DNA of 64,000 nt from Falsiroseomonas sp046052145 (GCA_046052145.1 JBJOMW010000009.1:62001-126000), one strand, 5' to 3'; positions 16,020-24,668 are shown, counted from the first letter of the stretch. A program made the numbers and translations. The notes: a model not told the origin generated them from the letters alone.

Positions 16020-17543
16020 TCAACGCCCGCCACGGGCCTTTGCGTCATTGCACCGCCGGGTCGTAGTCGAGCGGGGCGCGTCCATCCAGGTCGCGGGCGC
16101 TGCCGACCAGTCTTCCGGCGCTTCATCCTCGAAGGCCGCTTTGGCATCCGCGGCCGAGAGCGGGCTTGCCTCACCATCCTGCAGGAGGAATGCGTGGCCG
16201 CGCGTCGCTGCGCCAGGTTGCGCAGCGGGCACGACGAACAGCAGCGCGCCCTCGGTCAGCGCATCGGCGAGCAGGCCCTGCAGCGCATCGGGCGCGATGT
16301 CCGGCGCGCCATCCGCGATCCGGATCGCAACAACCCCGTCGCCCAGCCCCGCCAGCAAGGCGTTGCCCTGCCCGATGCCGCACAGATGCGCGTCCAGGGC
16401 CTCCACCAGCGCCTCGTCGAGCTCGATCTCCTCCTCCTCCTGCCCGTCCTCCTCGTCTCCCATCAGGTCGTCGGGGACGGCGAGCTTGACGCGGCGAAGC
16501 AGGTCGAGCGCCCGGCCGAGCGTCAGCGGCGGCTCGGCCCGGCCACCGCCCGCGGCATCGGCGATGACGGCCAGCCAGGCGTCGAGGCGATCGCCGGCCG
16601 CCTCATCTTCCTCGTCATCGAGGATGCGCGTCGCCATCGGCAACGTCAGGCCGAGCAGGCAGACATCGCGATCCATCGGCGCGGCCCGCGGGATGGTCGG
16701 CTCCTGCCCGTTCGCGAGCGCCTCGGCCGCTTCGCGCAGATCGGACGGCTTCAGCCGCGCGAGCGCCGCGGTGGGGATCAGATAGGGAGCGAGGATCAAC
16801 TCGACGAAGGACGGATCGAGCGCGATCCCGGTGAGCCGCCCCTGCAGCCCCGCAGGCACATCCGCGGCGCGAGGATCTTCCCCGTCGCGCAGCACCGGGC
16901 TGACGAACAGCACGGCGTCCCGTTGCCGGCCCTTGTCGCCCATCACGCAGGATGATGCGACGAGGTCCATCTCATGCCGCGTATAGGCATAGTCCTCGGG
17001 CTCCAGCATCTTCTCGATGACACCGATGGCGCCATCCAGGCGCTGCGACAGCAATTCCTCCGTCAGCTCGGTGATCATATCCTCATCGGCGTCGGGATCG
17101 GTGGCCCAGCGGGCGATGCGCGCGGCCAGCGTCGGGCCCTGTGCAGGCTTGCGCGGCGCTTCCTTGAGATCCGCGGGCTGCAGCCCGAGCGCGCGCAGCG
17201 CAGCATCGCCCGACAGCGTGTCGCCGGGCTCGCCGGCATAATCCTCGGGCTGGCCGCCCGACGGTCCCTGCTGCGCGAGCCATGCCTTCATCGGCTCCGC
17301 GCGAAGCTTCGCGACCGTGACGTCGCAGCCGATCCGGTGGGCCGCGCGCGCGGCGGTCCGGACGATGCGCGCGTGAAGGGCGTTGTCGATATGCTCGGCG
17401 TCGGGATGCGCCAGGCGGAAGGCGTCCTCATCGGCGTAGATGCGCAGCAGGACCTCGTCCTGGTCTTCGTCATGGACGAGGTCCAGCAGATGGGTGACGG
17501 CCGCGACGATGGCATTCGCTTCGGCGATCTCGGAACGGGGCAT
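16020..17543 (-). CDS. unrecognised acidic 507-residue protein upstream of the Hsp70-like gene
   Basis: I do not recognise a family. It has no signal peptide or membrane segment and should be cytoplasmic. It is rich in Asp/Glu, with acidic runs such as ILDDEEDEAAGD and GDEEDGQEEEEIELDEA in the second half. It appears mostly helical, with Ala/Leu-rich stretches. The frame has normal codon use, and GAGGAG lies seven bases before the ATG. The C-terminal tail is basic (RSTTTRRCNDAKARGGR). Only 52 bases separate it from the Hsp70-like gene in the same direction, so co-transcription is likely. A role as co-chaperone, client or adaptor is inference from position only. Confidence 0.75.
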   Translation of the reverse strand: MPRSEIAEANAIVAAVTHLLDLVHDEDQDEVLLRIYADEDAFRLAHPDAEHIDNALHARIVRTAARAAHRIGCDVTVAKLRAEPMKAWLAQQGPSGGQPEDYAGEPGDTLSGDAALRALGLQPADLKEAPRKPAQGPTLAARIARWATDPDADEDMITELTEELLSQRLDGAIGVIEKMLEPEDYAYTRHEMDLVASSCVMGDKGRQRDAVLFVSPVLRDGEDPRAADVPAGLQGRLTGIALDPSFVELILAPYLIPTAALARLKPSDLREAAEALANGQEPTIPRAAPMDRDVCLLGLTLPMATRILDDEEDEAAGDRLDAWLAVIADAAGGGRAEPPLTLGRALDLLRRVKLAVPDDLMGDEEDGQEEEEIELDEALVEALDAHLCGIGQGNALLAGLGDGVVAIRIADGAPDIAPDALQGLLADALTEGALLFVVPAAQPGAATRGHAFLLQDGEASPLSAADAKAAFEDEAPEDWSAAPATWMDAPRSTTTRRCNDAKARGGR

Positions 17544-17589
17544 GATGCGCTCCTCGGCAGGGTGATGCCGGTTGCGGCTCGACCCAGGT

Positions 17590-17839
17590 CTGGGACAGGG
17601 CAGACGGGGGCGATGTCATCGCCCGCGATCTGGGAAAAATGAGGTGGGTGGCCCTGGGGCGGGCTATGCGGCCGCGATCCGCCCCGTGGCTGGCCCCTGC
17701 GCCACCTTCGGCGTGGCGACGCGCTTATCGTCGCCCGCAGCCATCCTTGTCCAGGGGCAGCCGGGCGTTGATCGCGCCCTGGTTGCTTTCCGTGCCACCC
17801 TCATGCCGCGGCCGGGCCGGCCCCCCTGCTCTGTCCCAG
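17590..17839. mobile_element. candidate 250-bp inverted-repeat (MITE-like) element or IS remnant
   Basis: CTGGGACAGGGCAG (17590-17603) and CTGCTCTGTCCCAG (17826-17839) are inverted copies matching at 13 of 14 positions, 250 bases end to end. A G-run continues inside both. The right end continues outward as CGAATCAGACCC and stops exactly at the TAG stop codon of the adjacent lyase gene. I see no transposase reading frame within it and no target-site duplication. It fills most of the 307-base gap between the acidic-protein gene and the lyase gene; the remainder presumably holds the promoter of the acidic-protein/Hsp70 pair. Confidence 0.4.
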
Positions 17840-17850
17840 CGAATCAGACC

Positions 17851-18720
17851 CTAGCGAACCCGCGCCAGCACGCGGCGCGCGCGCTCGGCCACCGGCAGGT
17901 CGATCATCGCGCCATCGAAGGCCACCGCACCCTTGCCTTCCGCAAGGGCTGCATCGAAGGCGGCGACCAGGCGCCGCGCGCGGTCCACCTCCTCGGGGGA
18001 GGGACCATATTCCTCGTTGATGATCGGCACCTGCGCGGGGTGGATGCAGGCCGCGCAAGCGAAGCCGAGGCGCCGCGATCGGCGCAAGGACAGCCGATAG
18101 GCCTCAAGGTCCGAGAAGTCGGAGAAGGCCCCGAGCGAGCCCATGGGTAGTGCGCCCGCCGCCCGTGCCGCAGCGACGGCCTGCATGGCGAAGACAAAGA
18201 GCGCCTCAGAACCAGGCTCGGCCTCGATCTCCGTGCAGAGATCCTCCGTGCCGACGCCCAGCGCCGCCACGCGCGGATCGGCCTTGGCGATGGCGGGCAG
18301 CAGGGGCAGGGCGTCCGGGGTCTCGACCACCGCGATGAAGCGCGTATGCCCGATCGGCAGGCCGAGCGCCGCTTCCCGCGTGGCGACGACTTCCGACATC
18401 AGGCGCACATGCTCCGGCCCCATGACCTTCGGCAGCATCAGCGCGGTGACTTCGCGCTGAACCGCGGCGGCGATGTCGGACACGGCCAGTTCGAGCGGGC
18501 GGTTGATCCGCACGCAGACCTCGGCGCCGGCCTGGCCGCTGGTGCGCGCGGCCTGCGCGATGGCGGCGCGCGCAGCGTCCTTATCGGCAGGCGGGATGCT
18601 GTCCTCGAGATCGAGGATGATCACATCCGCCCCGCGCGTATGGGCCTTGGCGACGAAGCGCTCCGCCGTGGCCGGCACGAAAAGCAGCGAGCGCCAGTTC
18701 GGCGCCTGGGGGCGGTTCAT
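17851..18720 (-). CDS. HpcH/HpaI aldolase / CitE-type CoA lyase (second copy)
   Basis: A 289-residue CitE-like lyase with SLLFVPATAERFVAKA, VIILDLEDSIPPADK, RINRP, VETPDALPLLP, GTEDLCTE and CIHPAQVPIINEEYG, which together carry the CoA-binding and Mg2+-binding positions of malyl/citramalyl-CoA lyases. The ATG overlaps the upstream CoA-transferase stop by four bases. It is the last gene of a Bug - dehydratase - CoA-transferase - lyase operon and should carry out the final cleavage. It is clearly divergent from the copy at 11193-12059, so the two are more likely to have different substrates than to be a recent duplication. Its stop codon abuts the candidate inverted-repeat element. Confidence 0.88.
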   Translation of the reverse strand: MNRPQAPNWRSLLFVPATAERFVAKAHTRGADVIILDLEDSIPPADKDAARAAIAQAARTSGQAGAEVCVRINRPLELAVSDIAAAVQREVTALMLPKVMGPEHVRLMSEVVATREAALGLPIGHTRFIAVVETPDALPLLPAIAKADPRVAALGVGTEDLCTEIEAEPGSEALFVFAMQAVAAARAAGALPMGSLGAFSDFSDLEAYRLSLRRSRRLGFACAACIHPAQVPIINEEYGPSPEEVDRARRLVAAFDAALAEGKGAVAFDGAMIDLPVAERARRVLARVR

Positions 18721-19937
18721 TCGGCGGTCTCCTCGACCTTGTCTTCGAAAGCTGCGCCGCTCGACAGCATGGCGGCGATCCGCGCCTCGTCGTAGCCGAG
18801 GCTGCGGAGAATGGACTGCGTATCCTGGCCGAGGCGGGGCGCGGGCAGCACCTCGTCCCGCATGCCGCCGCTGAAGCTGTTGGGCACGGCGGTGCGGCGG
18901 ATGCGCCCTTCCGTCGGGTGATCCTGCATCTGCCAGAAGCCGACATCGTGCAGATGCGGGTCCTCCAACAGGTCGTCGAGCGTGTTGTAGGGGGCGGCGG
19001 GTACGTCGCAGGCCGCGAAAATCTTCAGCCACTCGGCCGTGGTCTTGGCCTTCAGCGCCTCGGCGCGCACTTCGAAATAGGCAGCGGCGTTCTGGCTGCG
19101 CACCAGCGGGTTGCAGAAGCGCGGGTCTGCCTTGAGCTCGGGCCGGCCGATGGCGTCGAAGAAGGCGAAGGCCTGGCGGTTGTTGTTGGGATGCGCGGTG
19201 ATGAAGCCATCCAATGTGGGCAGGGGTCGGTAGTAGGGGCTGAGCAGCCTGCCATCGCCCGTCGGGCCCTCGGGCGGGTCGAAGGTGGCGGCGCCGAGAT
19301 GCTCGCTGGTGACGAAGCTCGCCATGTTCTCGAACATCGGCACCTCGATCGCCTCGCCGAGGCCGGTCTTTTCGCGCCGGTAGAGGGCGAAGCCGATGCT
19401 CTGCGCCGCGATCAGGCCCGTGACGTGGTCCGTCATCACCATCGGCACGAAGCGCGGCTCGCCGGTTGCGCGATGGAAGGTACCGGCGACGCCCGACAGC
19501 GACTGGATGATCGGGTCATAGGCTGGCCGGTTGAAGTAGCGCCCGCCCCGCCCGAAGGCGAGGATGCTGCAATGGATGAGACGCGGGTTCAGCGCCTGCA
19601 GCGCGGCGAAGTCGAGCCCCGCGCGCTCCAGCCCCGCGGGCCGGACATTGCTGACGAAGACGTCGGCATCGGCCAGCAGGGCGCGGAGCGCCGCCGCGCC
19701 TTCCGGCTGCTTGATGTCGAGGCCGACGCTGCGCTTGTTGCGATTGAAGTTGATGAACTTGCCGCTCATCGCCGGGCTGCGGCTGCCGGCGGCGAGGAAG
19801 CGCAGGATATCGCCGCCCGGCGCCTCGACCTTGACGACATCGGCGCCCTGGTCGGCGAGCGTCCGCGTGCAGATGGGGCCGACCACGACAGTGGTGAGGT
19901 CGACGATGCGGATGCCCGCGAGAGGCCCGTTATTCAT
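18717..19937 (-). CDS. CaiB/BaiF family (class III) CoA-transferase (second copy)
   Basis: A 406-residue class III CoA-transferase: LAGIRIVDLTTVVVGP, GADVVKVEAPGGD, NRNKRSVGLDIK, and catalytic D170 in MVMTDHVTGLIAAQ. Both ends overlap neighbours by four bases (dehydratase before, lyase after), which indicates coupled translation. In the neighbourhood of a hot-dog dehydratase and a CitE lyase it probably makes a dicarboxylic acid CoA thioester such as itaconyl- or mesaconyl-CoA. An intramolecular C1/C4 CoA transfer, as in the 3-hydroxypropionate bicycle, is an alternative. Confidence 0.9.
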   Translation of the reverse strand: MNNGPLAGIRIVDLTTVVVGPICTRTLADQGADVVKVEAPGGDILRFLAAGSRSPAMSGKFINFNRNKRSVGLDIKQPEGAAALRALLADADVFVSNVRPAGLERAGLDFAALQALNPRLIHCSILAFGRGGRYFNRPAYDPIIQSLSGVAGTFHRATGEPRFVPMVMTDHVTGLIAAQSIGFALYRREKTGLGEAIEVPMFENMASFVTSEHLGAATFDPPEGPTGDGRLLSPYYRPLPTLDGFITAHPNNNRQAFAFFDAIGRPELKADPRFCNPLVRSQNAAAYFEVRAEALKAKTTAEWLKIFAACDVPAAPYNTLDDLLEDPHLHDVGFWQMQDHPTEGRIRRTAVPNSFSGGMRDEVLPAPRLGQDTQSILRSLGYDEARIAAMLSSGAAFEDKVEETAE

Positions 19938-20800
19938 GCGAAGGTGAGGTCCATCTGGGCTGCGAGCATGCCGTCCTTGTCGGCGACCCAGGCCGGCACC
20001 GTGCCCTCTGCGGCGGCCCCGCCCGCGAGTGTGATGGTGTCGCCGACATAGATCGGGCGCGTGAGGCGGGCGTTGACCGCGGTGAGGCGCCGACCGGGCG
20101 CGTTCCGCACGGCGGCATCGAGCAGCAGATGCATGGTCAGGCCCCCGTTCTGCACGATCTCCGGATAGCCTTCCGTCCCGCGCGTATAGTCGGCGTCGTA
20201 ATGGATGCGGTGCGCGTTCCAGGTGACGGCGGAATAGCGGAAGACAAGGCTGTTCGGCAGGTGCTTGCGCTCGGTCCAGGCCGCGTCGGATGGCGCTGGC
20301 GTGCCCGCATTGATGGGGGACGACGTGCCGGGCGGCACGGCCTCGCGGTACACGGCGTCGAATTCATCGACCGCGATCGTCTGCCCGCGCACCTCATAGC
20401 TGTGCCGCATGGTCAGGACGCAGATCGTGCCCGTGCGGGCCTGCTTGGGCTCGATGCCGACGACCTCCGCCCGCTTCACCAGCGGGTCGCCGACGCGAAG
20501 CTCGCCCAGAATTTGGGTGCGTCGCCCCGCACCCATCCGCCGCGGCAAGGGAATGGGCGGCAGCACCACGCCTGGGTTGGGGTGGCCGTCCGGCCCGATA
20601 TCGGATTGCCGGGCGCTTTCGCAGCAGAACAGCGCGAACCAATGCGGCGGCAACAGCGCCCCGCGCGGGAAGGCGTCGGGGTCGAGGTCGAGCATCGCGG
20701 CGATCCGCCGCAGCATCGAGGGCGATACATCGTCCTCGGTCACGCGGATGCGGCCAAGCCATTCCCGCCGCACCGCCTCGACCGCTGTCTGGAAATCCAT
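19934..20800 (-). CDS. FAS1-like/HTD2-type hot-dog dehydratase (mesaconyl-C4-CoA hydratase-like)
   Basis: A 288-residue double hot-dog hydratase/dehydratase. The N-terminal half resembles the MaoC-N/FAS1-dehydratase module (LPRRMGAGRRTQILGELRVG). The C-terminal half contains the MaoC-like segment RYSAVTWNAHRIHYDADYTR, holding the catalytic His and Asp/Asn set, and a following IVQNGGLTMHLL. Enzymes of this type hydrate enoyl-CoA or mesaconyl-C4-CoA to the hydroxyacyl-CoA. It lies 6 bases after the Bug gene and overlaps the CoA-transferase by four bases, so it should act between CoA activation and lyase cleavage, although gene order does not prove reaction order. Confidence 0.82.
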   Translation of the reverse strand: MDFQTAVEAVRREWLGRIRVTEDDVSPSMLRRIAAMLDLDPDAFPRGALLPPHWFALFCCESARQSDIGPDGHPNPGVVLPPIPLPRRMGAGRRTQILGELRVGDPLVKRAEVVGIEPKQARTGTICVLTMRHSYEVRGQTIAVDEFDAVYREAVPPGTSSPINAGTPAPSDAAWTERKHLPNSLVFRYSAVTWNAHRIHYDADYTRGTEGYPEIVQNGGLTMHLLLDAAVRNAPGRRLTAVNARLTRPIYVGDTITLAGGAAAEGTVPAWVADKDGMLAAQMDLTFA

Positions 20801-20806
20801 TCTCGA

Positions 20807-21808
20807 CTACTCCGCAACAAGCCGCTGCCGGCGAATGAGCGGCGCCCATTGCCTGTTGGCGGCCAGGATCACTTGCCGGAACTCATCCGGCGTATTGGGT
20901 GGCGCCGGGTCGGCGCCCACGCGCTGGAAGCCGGCGATCACGCGTTCGTCCCGCAGCGCCTCGTTCAGCGCGGCAGAGATGCGCGCGATGGCCTCCGGCG
21001 GCGTGCCCGTGCGCGCGGTCAGCCCGAAATAGGAGGAGCCAACGAAGCCCGGCACCGTCTCACCCACGGTCGGCACGCCGGGCCAGTTGTCGCGGCGCGT
21101 CGCGCTGGTCAGCGCCATGGCGCGGATGCTGGGCGCACCGCGCACCGTGTCGCCTTCCGGCAGGCCGAGGCAGCGGGCATGGATGCGGCCGGCCAGCAGG
21201 TCGGTCATGGCCTGGGTGCTCTGGCGGTAGGGCACATGCGTCATGTCGAGCCCAAGCCGCTCGCCCAGATCTTCCATGATCAGATGCGTGATCGCGCCGA
21301 CGCCGGCCGACGCGTAGGTGAAGCGCGACGGGTTGGCGCGGATCCACGCGACCAGTTCGGGGAAGGTGTTGGCCGGGATGGAGTTGTGCACCAGCAGCAC
21401 ATTGCTGGTGGAGCAGAACTGGCCGATCGGCTGGAAGTCACGTTCCCAGCTGAAGGGCACGGCGCGGTAGAGCAGCTCGTTGACGCCGCTATTCGTGCCC
21501 ATGGTGGCGACCATGATGGTGTAGCCATCGGCCGGCGAGCGGACGAGTGCGTCGGCGGCGGTGTTGCCCGCGCCGCCCGGGCGGTTGTCGGCCACCACAT
21601 GCTGGCCCAGCCGCTGCTGCATCGCATCGGCGACGAGGCGGCTGACGATGTCGGTCTGCCCGCCTCCGCCGAAGGGAATCAGCAGGCGGATGGATCGCTC
21701 CGGGAAGCCGGACTGCGCGCGGGCAAGGCCGGGGATGGCAAGCACGGCGCCTGCAGCGCCCATCAGTGCTGCGCGTCGCCGGATCGGGCGCGTCGGGTGT
21801 TCGGACAT
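20807..21808 (-). CDS. Bug/TctC-family periplasmic solute-binding protein (second copy)
   Basis: A 333-residue receptor of the Bug family. A signal peptide with a twin-arginine-like IRRRAALMGAAGAVLAI stretch ends near ARAQS. Motifs include ERSIRLLIPFGGGGQTDIVS, VVADNRPGGAGNTAAD and SPADGYTIMVA. The ATG at 21808 is preferred over one seven codons upstream because AGGAGG lies eight bases before it. It is the first gene of the second CoA-transferase/lyase operon and presumably delivers the acid that the operon degrades. As for the copy at 13736, no cognate TctA/TctB genes are visible. Confidence 0.9.
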   Translation of the reverse strand: MSEHPTRPIRRRAALMGAAGAVLAIPGLARAQSGFPERSIRLLIPFGGGGQTDIVSRLVADAMQQRLGQHVVADNRPGGAGNTAADALVRSPADGYTIMVATMGTNSGVNELLYRAVPFSWERDFQPIGQFCSTSNVLLVHNSIPANTFPELVAWIRANPSRFTYASAGVGAITHLIMEDLGERLGLDMTHVPYRQSTQAMTDLLAGRIHARCLGLPEGDTVRGAPSIRAMALTSATRRDNWPGVPTVGETVPGFVGSSYFGLTARTGTPPEAIARISAALNEALRDERVIAGFQRVGADPAPPNTPDEFRQVILAANRQWAPLIRRQRLVAE

Positions 21809-21895
21809 TCGCACTTCCTCCTGCCGCATGTTCTCGCTGGCTTGCCCGAATGGTTGCCGTGATTCATGGTCCTGTCAAAGCGATGGAGGAAACCA

Positions 21896-22444
21896 ATGGC
21901 ACGGCTGCCTTATCTCAATCCGACGGATCTTGCGGAGGGGGATCGTGATCTGCTCAAGCGCATGATCACGCTGCACCGCTGCCTGGTGAACAGCCCGGGC
22001 ATGGCGCGCGCTTTCAGCGGCCTTGGGCAGTACATCCGCTATGGATCGAAGCTTGATCCGCGGCTGCGCGAATTGGCGATCCTGCAGATCGGCTGGCTTG
22101 CGCGCTCGGCCTATGAGTGGTCGCACCATGTGAAGATCGGGAAGGATTTCGGCGTGACCGATGCCGACATCCGCGCCCTGATCGCCGACACGGCGGGCGA
22201 GGCGAACGCGCTGGAGCCGCTGGCGAAGCTCGTGCTCAAGGGCGCGCGGGAGATCTATGCCGGTGGCATGACAGGCGAGACCTTCGCCGCGCTGCAGGCG
22301 CATTTCGACGGGGAGCGCATGGTGGACCTGACGGTCACCGCCTCCTTCTATTGTGCGGTCGTGCGCACCTTGGCGACGCTGCAGATCGATGTGGAGCCGG
22401 AGTACCAGCCCTATCTCGACGCCTATCCCCTGCCGCAGGGATAG
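21896..22444 (+). CDS. carboxymuconolactone decarboxylase (CMD/AhpD-like) family protein
   Basis: A 182-residue alpha-helical protein of the CMD family. The segment LDPRLRELAILQIGWLARSAYEWSHH matches the core helices, with the His pair in EWSHHVKIGK. The AhpD-type CxxC pair is absent (the corresponding positions are Ala/Tyr), so peroxidase activity is unlikely; this subgroup is usually annotated only as CMD-like. GGAGGA five bases upstream sets the start. It is divergent from the second CoA-transferase operon, with 87 bases between starts, so shared regulation is possible. A strong hairpin follows its stop codon. Confidence 0.8.
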   Translation: MARLPYLNPTDLAEGDRDLLKRMITLHRCLVNSPGMARAFSGLGQYIRYGSKLDPRLRELAILQIGWLARSAYEWSHHVKIGKDFGVTDADIRALIADTAGEANALEPLAKLVLKGAREIYAGGMTGETFAALQAHFDGERMVDLTVTASFYCAVVRTLATLQIDVEPEYQPYLDAYPLPQG

Positions 22445-22451
22445 GCACTGA

Positions 22452-22478
22452 CGCCCGGCGCGCGATACGCGCCGGGCG
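22452..22478 (+). terminator. GC-rich hairpin after the CMD-family gene
   Basis: CGCCCGGCGCG and CGCGCCGGGCG form a perfect 11-bp stem with a CGATA loop, starting seven bases after the stop codon. No U-tract follows, so it is a stable 3'-end hairpin or a weak intrinsic terminator. Confidence 0.6.
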
Positions 22479-22611
22479 AATGTGTCGGCGCGCGGGGTGG
22501 GGCGCGCTCCGCGCGATCCAGTCGCAGGCGATCGCTTGTGCAGCGTCACGTGGGACCGGTCGCCCAGTCGCTGCGCGCTCTGACAGCTATATATGTGGGT
22601 ACGAAAAGCGG

Positions 22612-22685
22612 TGGCTGGGGGACCTGGATTCGAACCAAGACTGCCCGAGTCAGAGTCGGGAGTTCTACCGTTAAACTATCCCCCA
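22612..22685 (-). tRNA. tRNA-Gln (anticodon CTG)
   Basis: A 74-base tRNA including an encoded CCA end. The 7-bp acceptor stem TGGGGGA/TCCCCCA, the anticodon stem CCCGA/TCGGG around loop CTCTGAC (anticodon CTG), and a T-arm containing GGTTCGAATCC all pair. Discriminator base is G. It reads CAG, a frequent glutamine codon in this GC-rich genome. It stands alone between two plus-strand genes. Confidence 0.95.
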
Positions 22686-22860
22686 CCAACCGGTGGTCGC
22701 GCCGGAGTTCGGCTGCGGGCGCGGGGGTTACCACAGGCCCTGGGAGGGGGCAACTGCCCCGCGGTGAGCCGATGCGTGGCATGGCGTGGAAATGCCTTGC
22801 CCCCGAAGCCGCATGGCCGGATCATCACTCTCCGCCGTTGACCGGCGGCACCAGCCGGAC

Positions 22861-23976
22861 ATGCCAGACAACGCCCTTCACCCCGCCGCGCCCAGCGCCG
22901 CACCGCGCCAGACCGAGACGCTCCTGCGGCGTGCGGCTGACTGCGCGTCCGGCCGGGCAGGGGGCGCGGCGCCGGGTTATGCGGCGCTCGACCTCGGCAC
23001 CAACAACTGTCGCCTCCTCGTCGCCAGCCCCGTCGCCGGCGGCTTTCGTGTCATCGACAGCTTCAGCCGCATCGTGCGGCTTGGCGAAGGCCTGGGCGCA
23101 ACCGGCTCCCTGTCGCCGGCCGGAATGGACCGGGCGCTGGCCGCACTCCAGGCCTGTGCCGAGAAGCTCGGCCGCCGTCCCCTTCGCGGCTTCGAGGCGG
23201 TCGCCACCGAGGCCTGCCGACGCGCCGCCAATGGCCCCGCCTTCCTGGCCCGGGTGGAGGCCGAGACCGGGCTCCGGCTGCGCACCATCTCCGCGCGGGA
23301 AGAAGCGGAGCTGGCGATGGAATCCTGCGCCCCCCTCCTCGACCCCGGCGACCGGCGCGCCCTGCTGTTCGATATCGGCGGCGGCTCGACCGAGATCGCC
23401 TGGATGCGCATCCACCCCCGGACCGGTGCGCCGGAGCTGATCGGGTATGTCTCCGTGCCGGTCGGCGTCGTCACTCTCTCCGAGCGGGGCGGCCCCTCCT
23501 GCTTCACCGAGGCCGGGTTCCAGGCGGTGGTGGATGAGGTGGCCGAGCGCCTGGCGGCCTTCGACGCGGTGCACCGCATCGCGCAGGAGGTTCGCGCCGG
23601 CGGGGTGCGGCTGATGGGCACCTCCGGCACGGTAACGACGCTCGCCGGCGTCGCGATGGCCTTGCCGCGCTACCGCCGGCCGCTGGTGGATGGCTGCACC
23701 CTGGAGACGGCCGCGGCCGACCGGGCGCTCGGCGATCTTTTCGCGCTGGGGCGAGAGGGGCTGGCGACGCATCCCTGCGTTGGGCCGGATCGGGTGGAGT
23801 TCGTCCTGCCCGGCTGCGCGGTCTATGCGGCGATCCGCCAAATCTGGCCGGTGCCGCGCCTGACGGTTGCCGATCGCGGGCTGCGGGAGGGGATGCTGCT
23901 GCGCCTGATGCGCGCCGATCGCATGGGGGGGCGGCGCCCCGACCCGCGCCGCGCGGGCTGGCCGCCTGGCCCCTGA
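22861..23976 (+). CDS. Ppx/GppA family exopolyphosphatase / pppGpp phosphatase
   Basis: A 371-residue ASKHA-fold phosphatase acting on polyphosphate or guanosine pentaphosphate. Visible motifs are AALDLGTNNCRLLVA (phosphate-1 loop), ATEACRRA, ISAREEAELA, LFDIGGGSTEI (phosphate-2) and MGTSGTVTTLAGVA. It corresponds to the short, two-domain form without the C-terminal HD domain of E. coli Ppx. ATG 22861 is preferred; an upstream GTG at 22786 would add 25 residues not typical of the family. It is followed 17 bases later by rlmE in the same direction, a pairing that suggests co-transcription. Confidence 0.9.
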   Translation: MPDNALHPAAPSAAPRQTETLLRRAADCASGRAGGAAPGYAALDLGTNNCRLLVASPVAGGFRVIDSFSRIVRLGEGLGATGSLSPAGMDRALAALQACAEKLGRRPLRGFEAVATEACRRAANGPAFLARVEAETGLRLRTISAREEAELAMESCAPLLDPGDRRALLFDIGGGSTEIAWMRIHPRTGAPELIGYVSVPVGVVTLSERGGPSCFTEAGFQAVVDEVAERLAAFDAVHRIAQEVRAGGVRLMGTSGTVTTLAGVAMALPRYRRPLVDGCTLETAAADRALGDLFALGREGLATHPCVGPDRVEFVLPGCAVYAAIRQIWPVPRLTVADRGLREGMLLRLMRADRMGGRRPDPRRAGWPPGP

Positions 23977-23993
23977 TCCCCCATACCGGGCCG

Positions 23994-24668
23994 ATGACCA
24001 AGCCCCCGACCAGCGGGAACCGCCAGCTCTCGACCCGGCTGCGCACGGCCAAGAAGCGCAGCCCGCAGAGCCAGCGCTGGCTCGAGCGCCAGCTGAACGA
24101 CCCCTATGTCGCCGCGGCCAGGGCTGCCGGCTATCGCTCCCGCGCGGCCTTCAAGCTGGTCGAGCTGGACGAGAAATTTCATCTGTTGAAGCCCGGGGCG
24201 CGGGTGGTGGACCTCGGCTGCGCGCCGGGGGGGTGGATCCAGGTGGCACTGCGCAAGCTGGGCGAGCGGGGCGCGGTGGTCGGGCTCGACCTGCTGCCGG
24301 TGGACCCGATCGCGGGGGCCACCATCCTGCAGGGCGATTTCCAGGACGCCGAGGTGGAGCGGAGCGTCGAGGCAGAACTGGGCGGAAGGGCCGATCTGGT
24401 GCTGTCGGACATGGCGCCCAACACCACCGGCCATGCGGCGACCGACCATCTGCGGATCATGGGGCTTGCGGAGCTCGCGCTGGATTTCGCGCTGCGCGTG
24501 CTGGCGCCGGGCGGCGGCTTCGTGGCCAAGGTGTTCCAGGGCGGGTCCGAGAAGGTCTTTCTCGAAACCTTGAAGGCCCGCTTCGCGACGGTTCGGCACG
24601 CCAAGCCCCCGGCCAGCCGCAAGGACAGTGCCGAGCTCTACGTGGTGGCCACCGGCTTCCGGGGATAG
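23994..24668 (+). CDS. rlmE: 23S rRNA (uridine-2'-O)-methyltransferase RlmE/FtsJ
   Basis: A 224-residue SAM-dependent enzyme that methylates U2552 in the A-loop of 23S rRNA late in 50S assembly. The K-D-K-E tetrad is intact: K54 (RAAFKLVELDEKF), D139 (LSDMAPN), K179 (FVAKVFQGG) and E214 (SAELYVV). The SAM-binding loop is VVDLGCAPGGW. Residues 1-30 are basic and probably contact RNA. Length matches the family. Confidence 0.95.
   Translation: MTKPPTSGNRQLSTRLRTAKKRSPQSQRWLERQLNDPYVAAARAAGYRSRAAFKLVELDEKFHLLKPGARVVDLGCAPGGWIQVALRKLGERGAVVGLDLLPVDPIAGATILQGDFQDAEVERSVEAELGGRADLVLSDMAPNTTGHAATDHLRIMGLAELALDFALRVLAPGGGFVAKVFQGGSEKVFLETLKARFATVRHAKPPASRKDSAELYVVATGFRG

Noticed and set aside
17578..17853. 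Target-site duplication for the inverted-repeat element
   Set aside because: Bases flanking the two repeats (AGGT and CGAA) do not match, and the outer CTAG/TAG idea depends on a left end that is not preserved.
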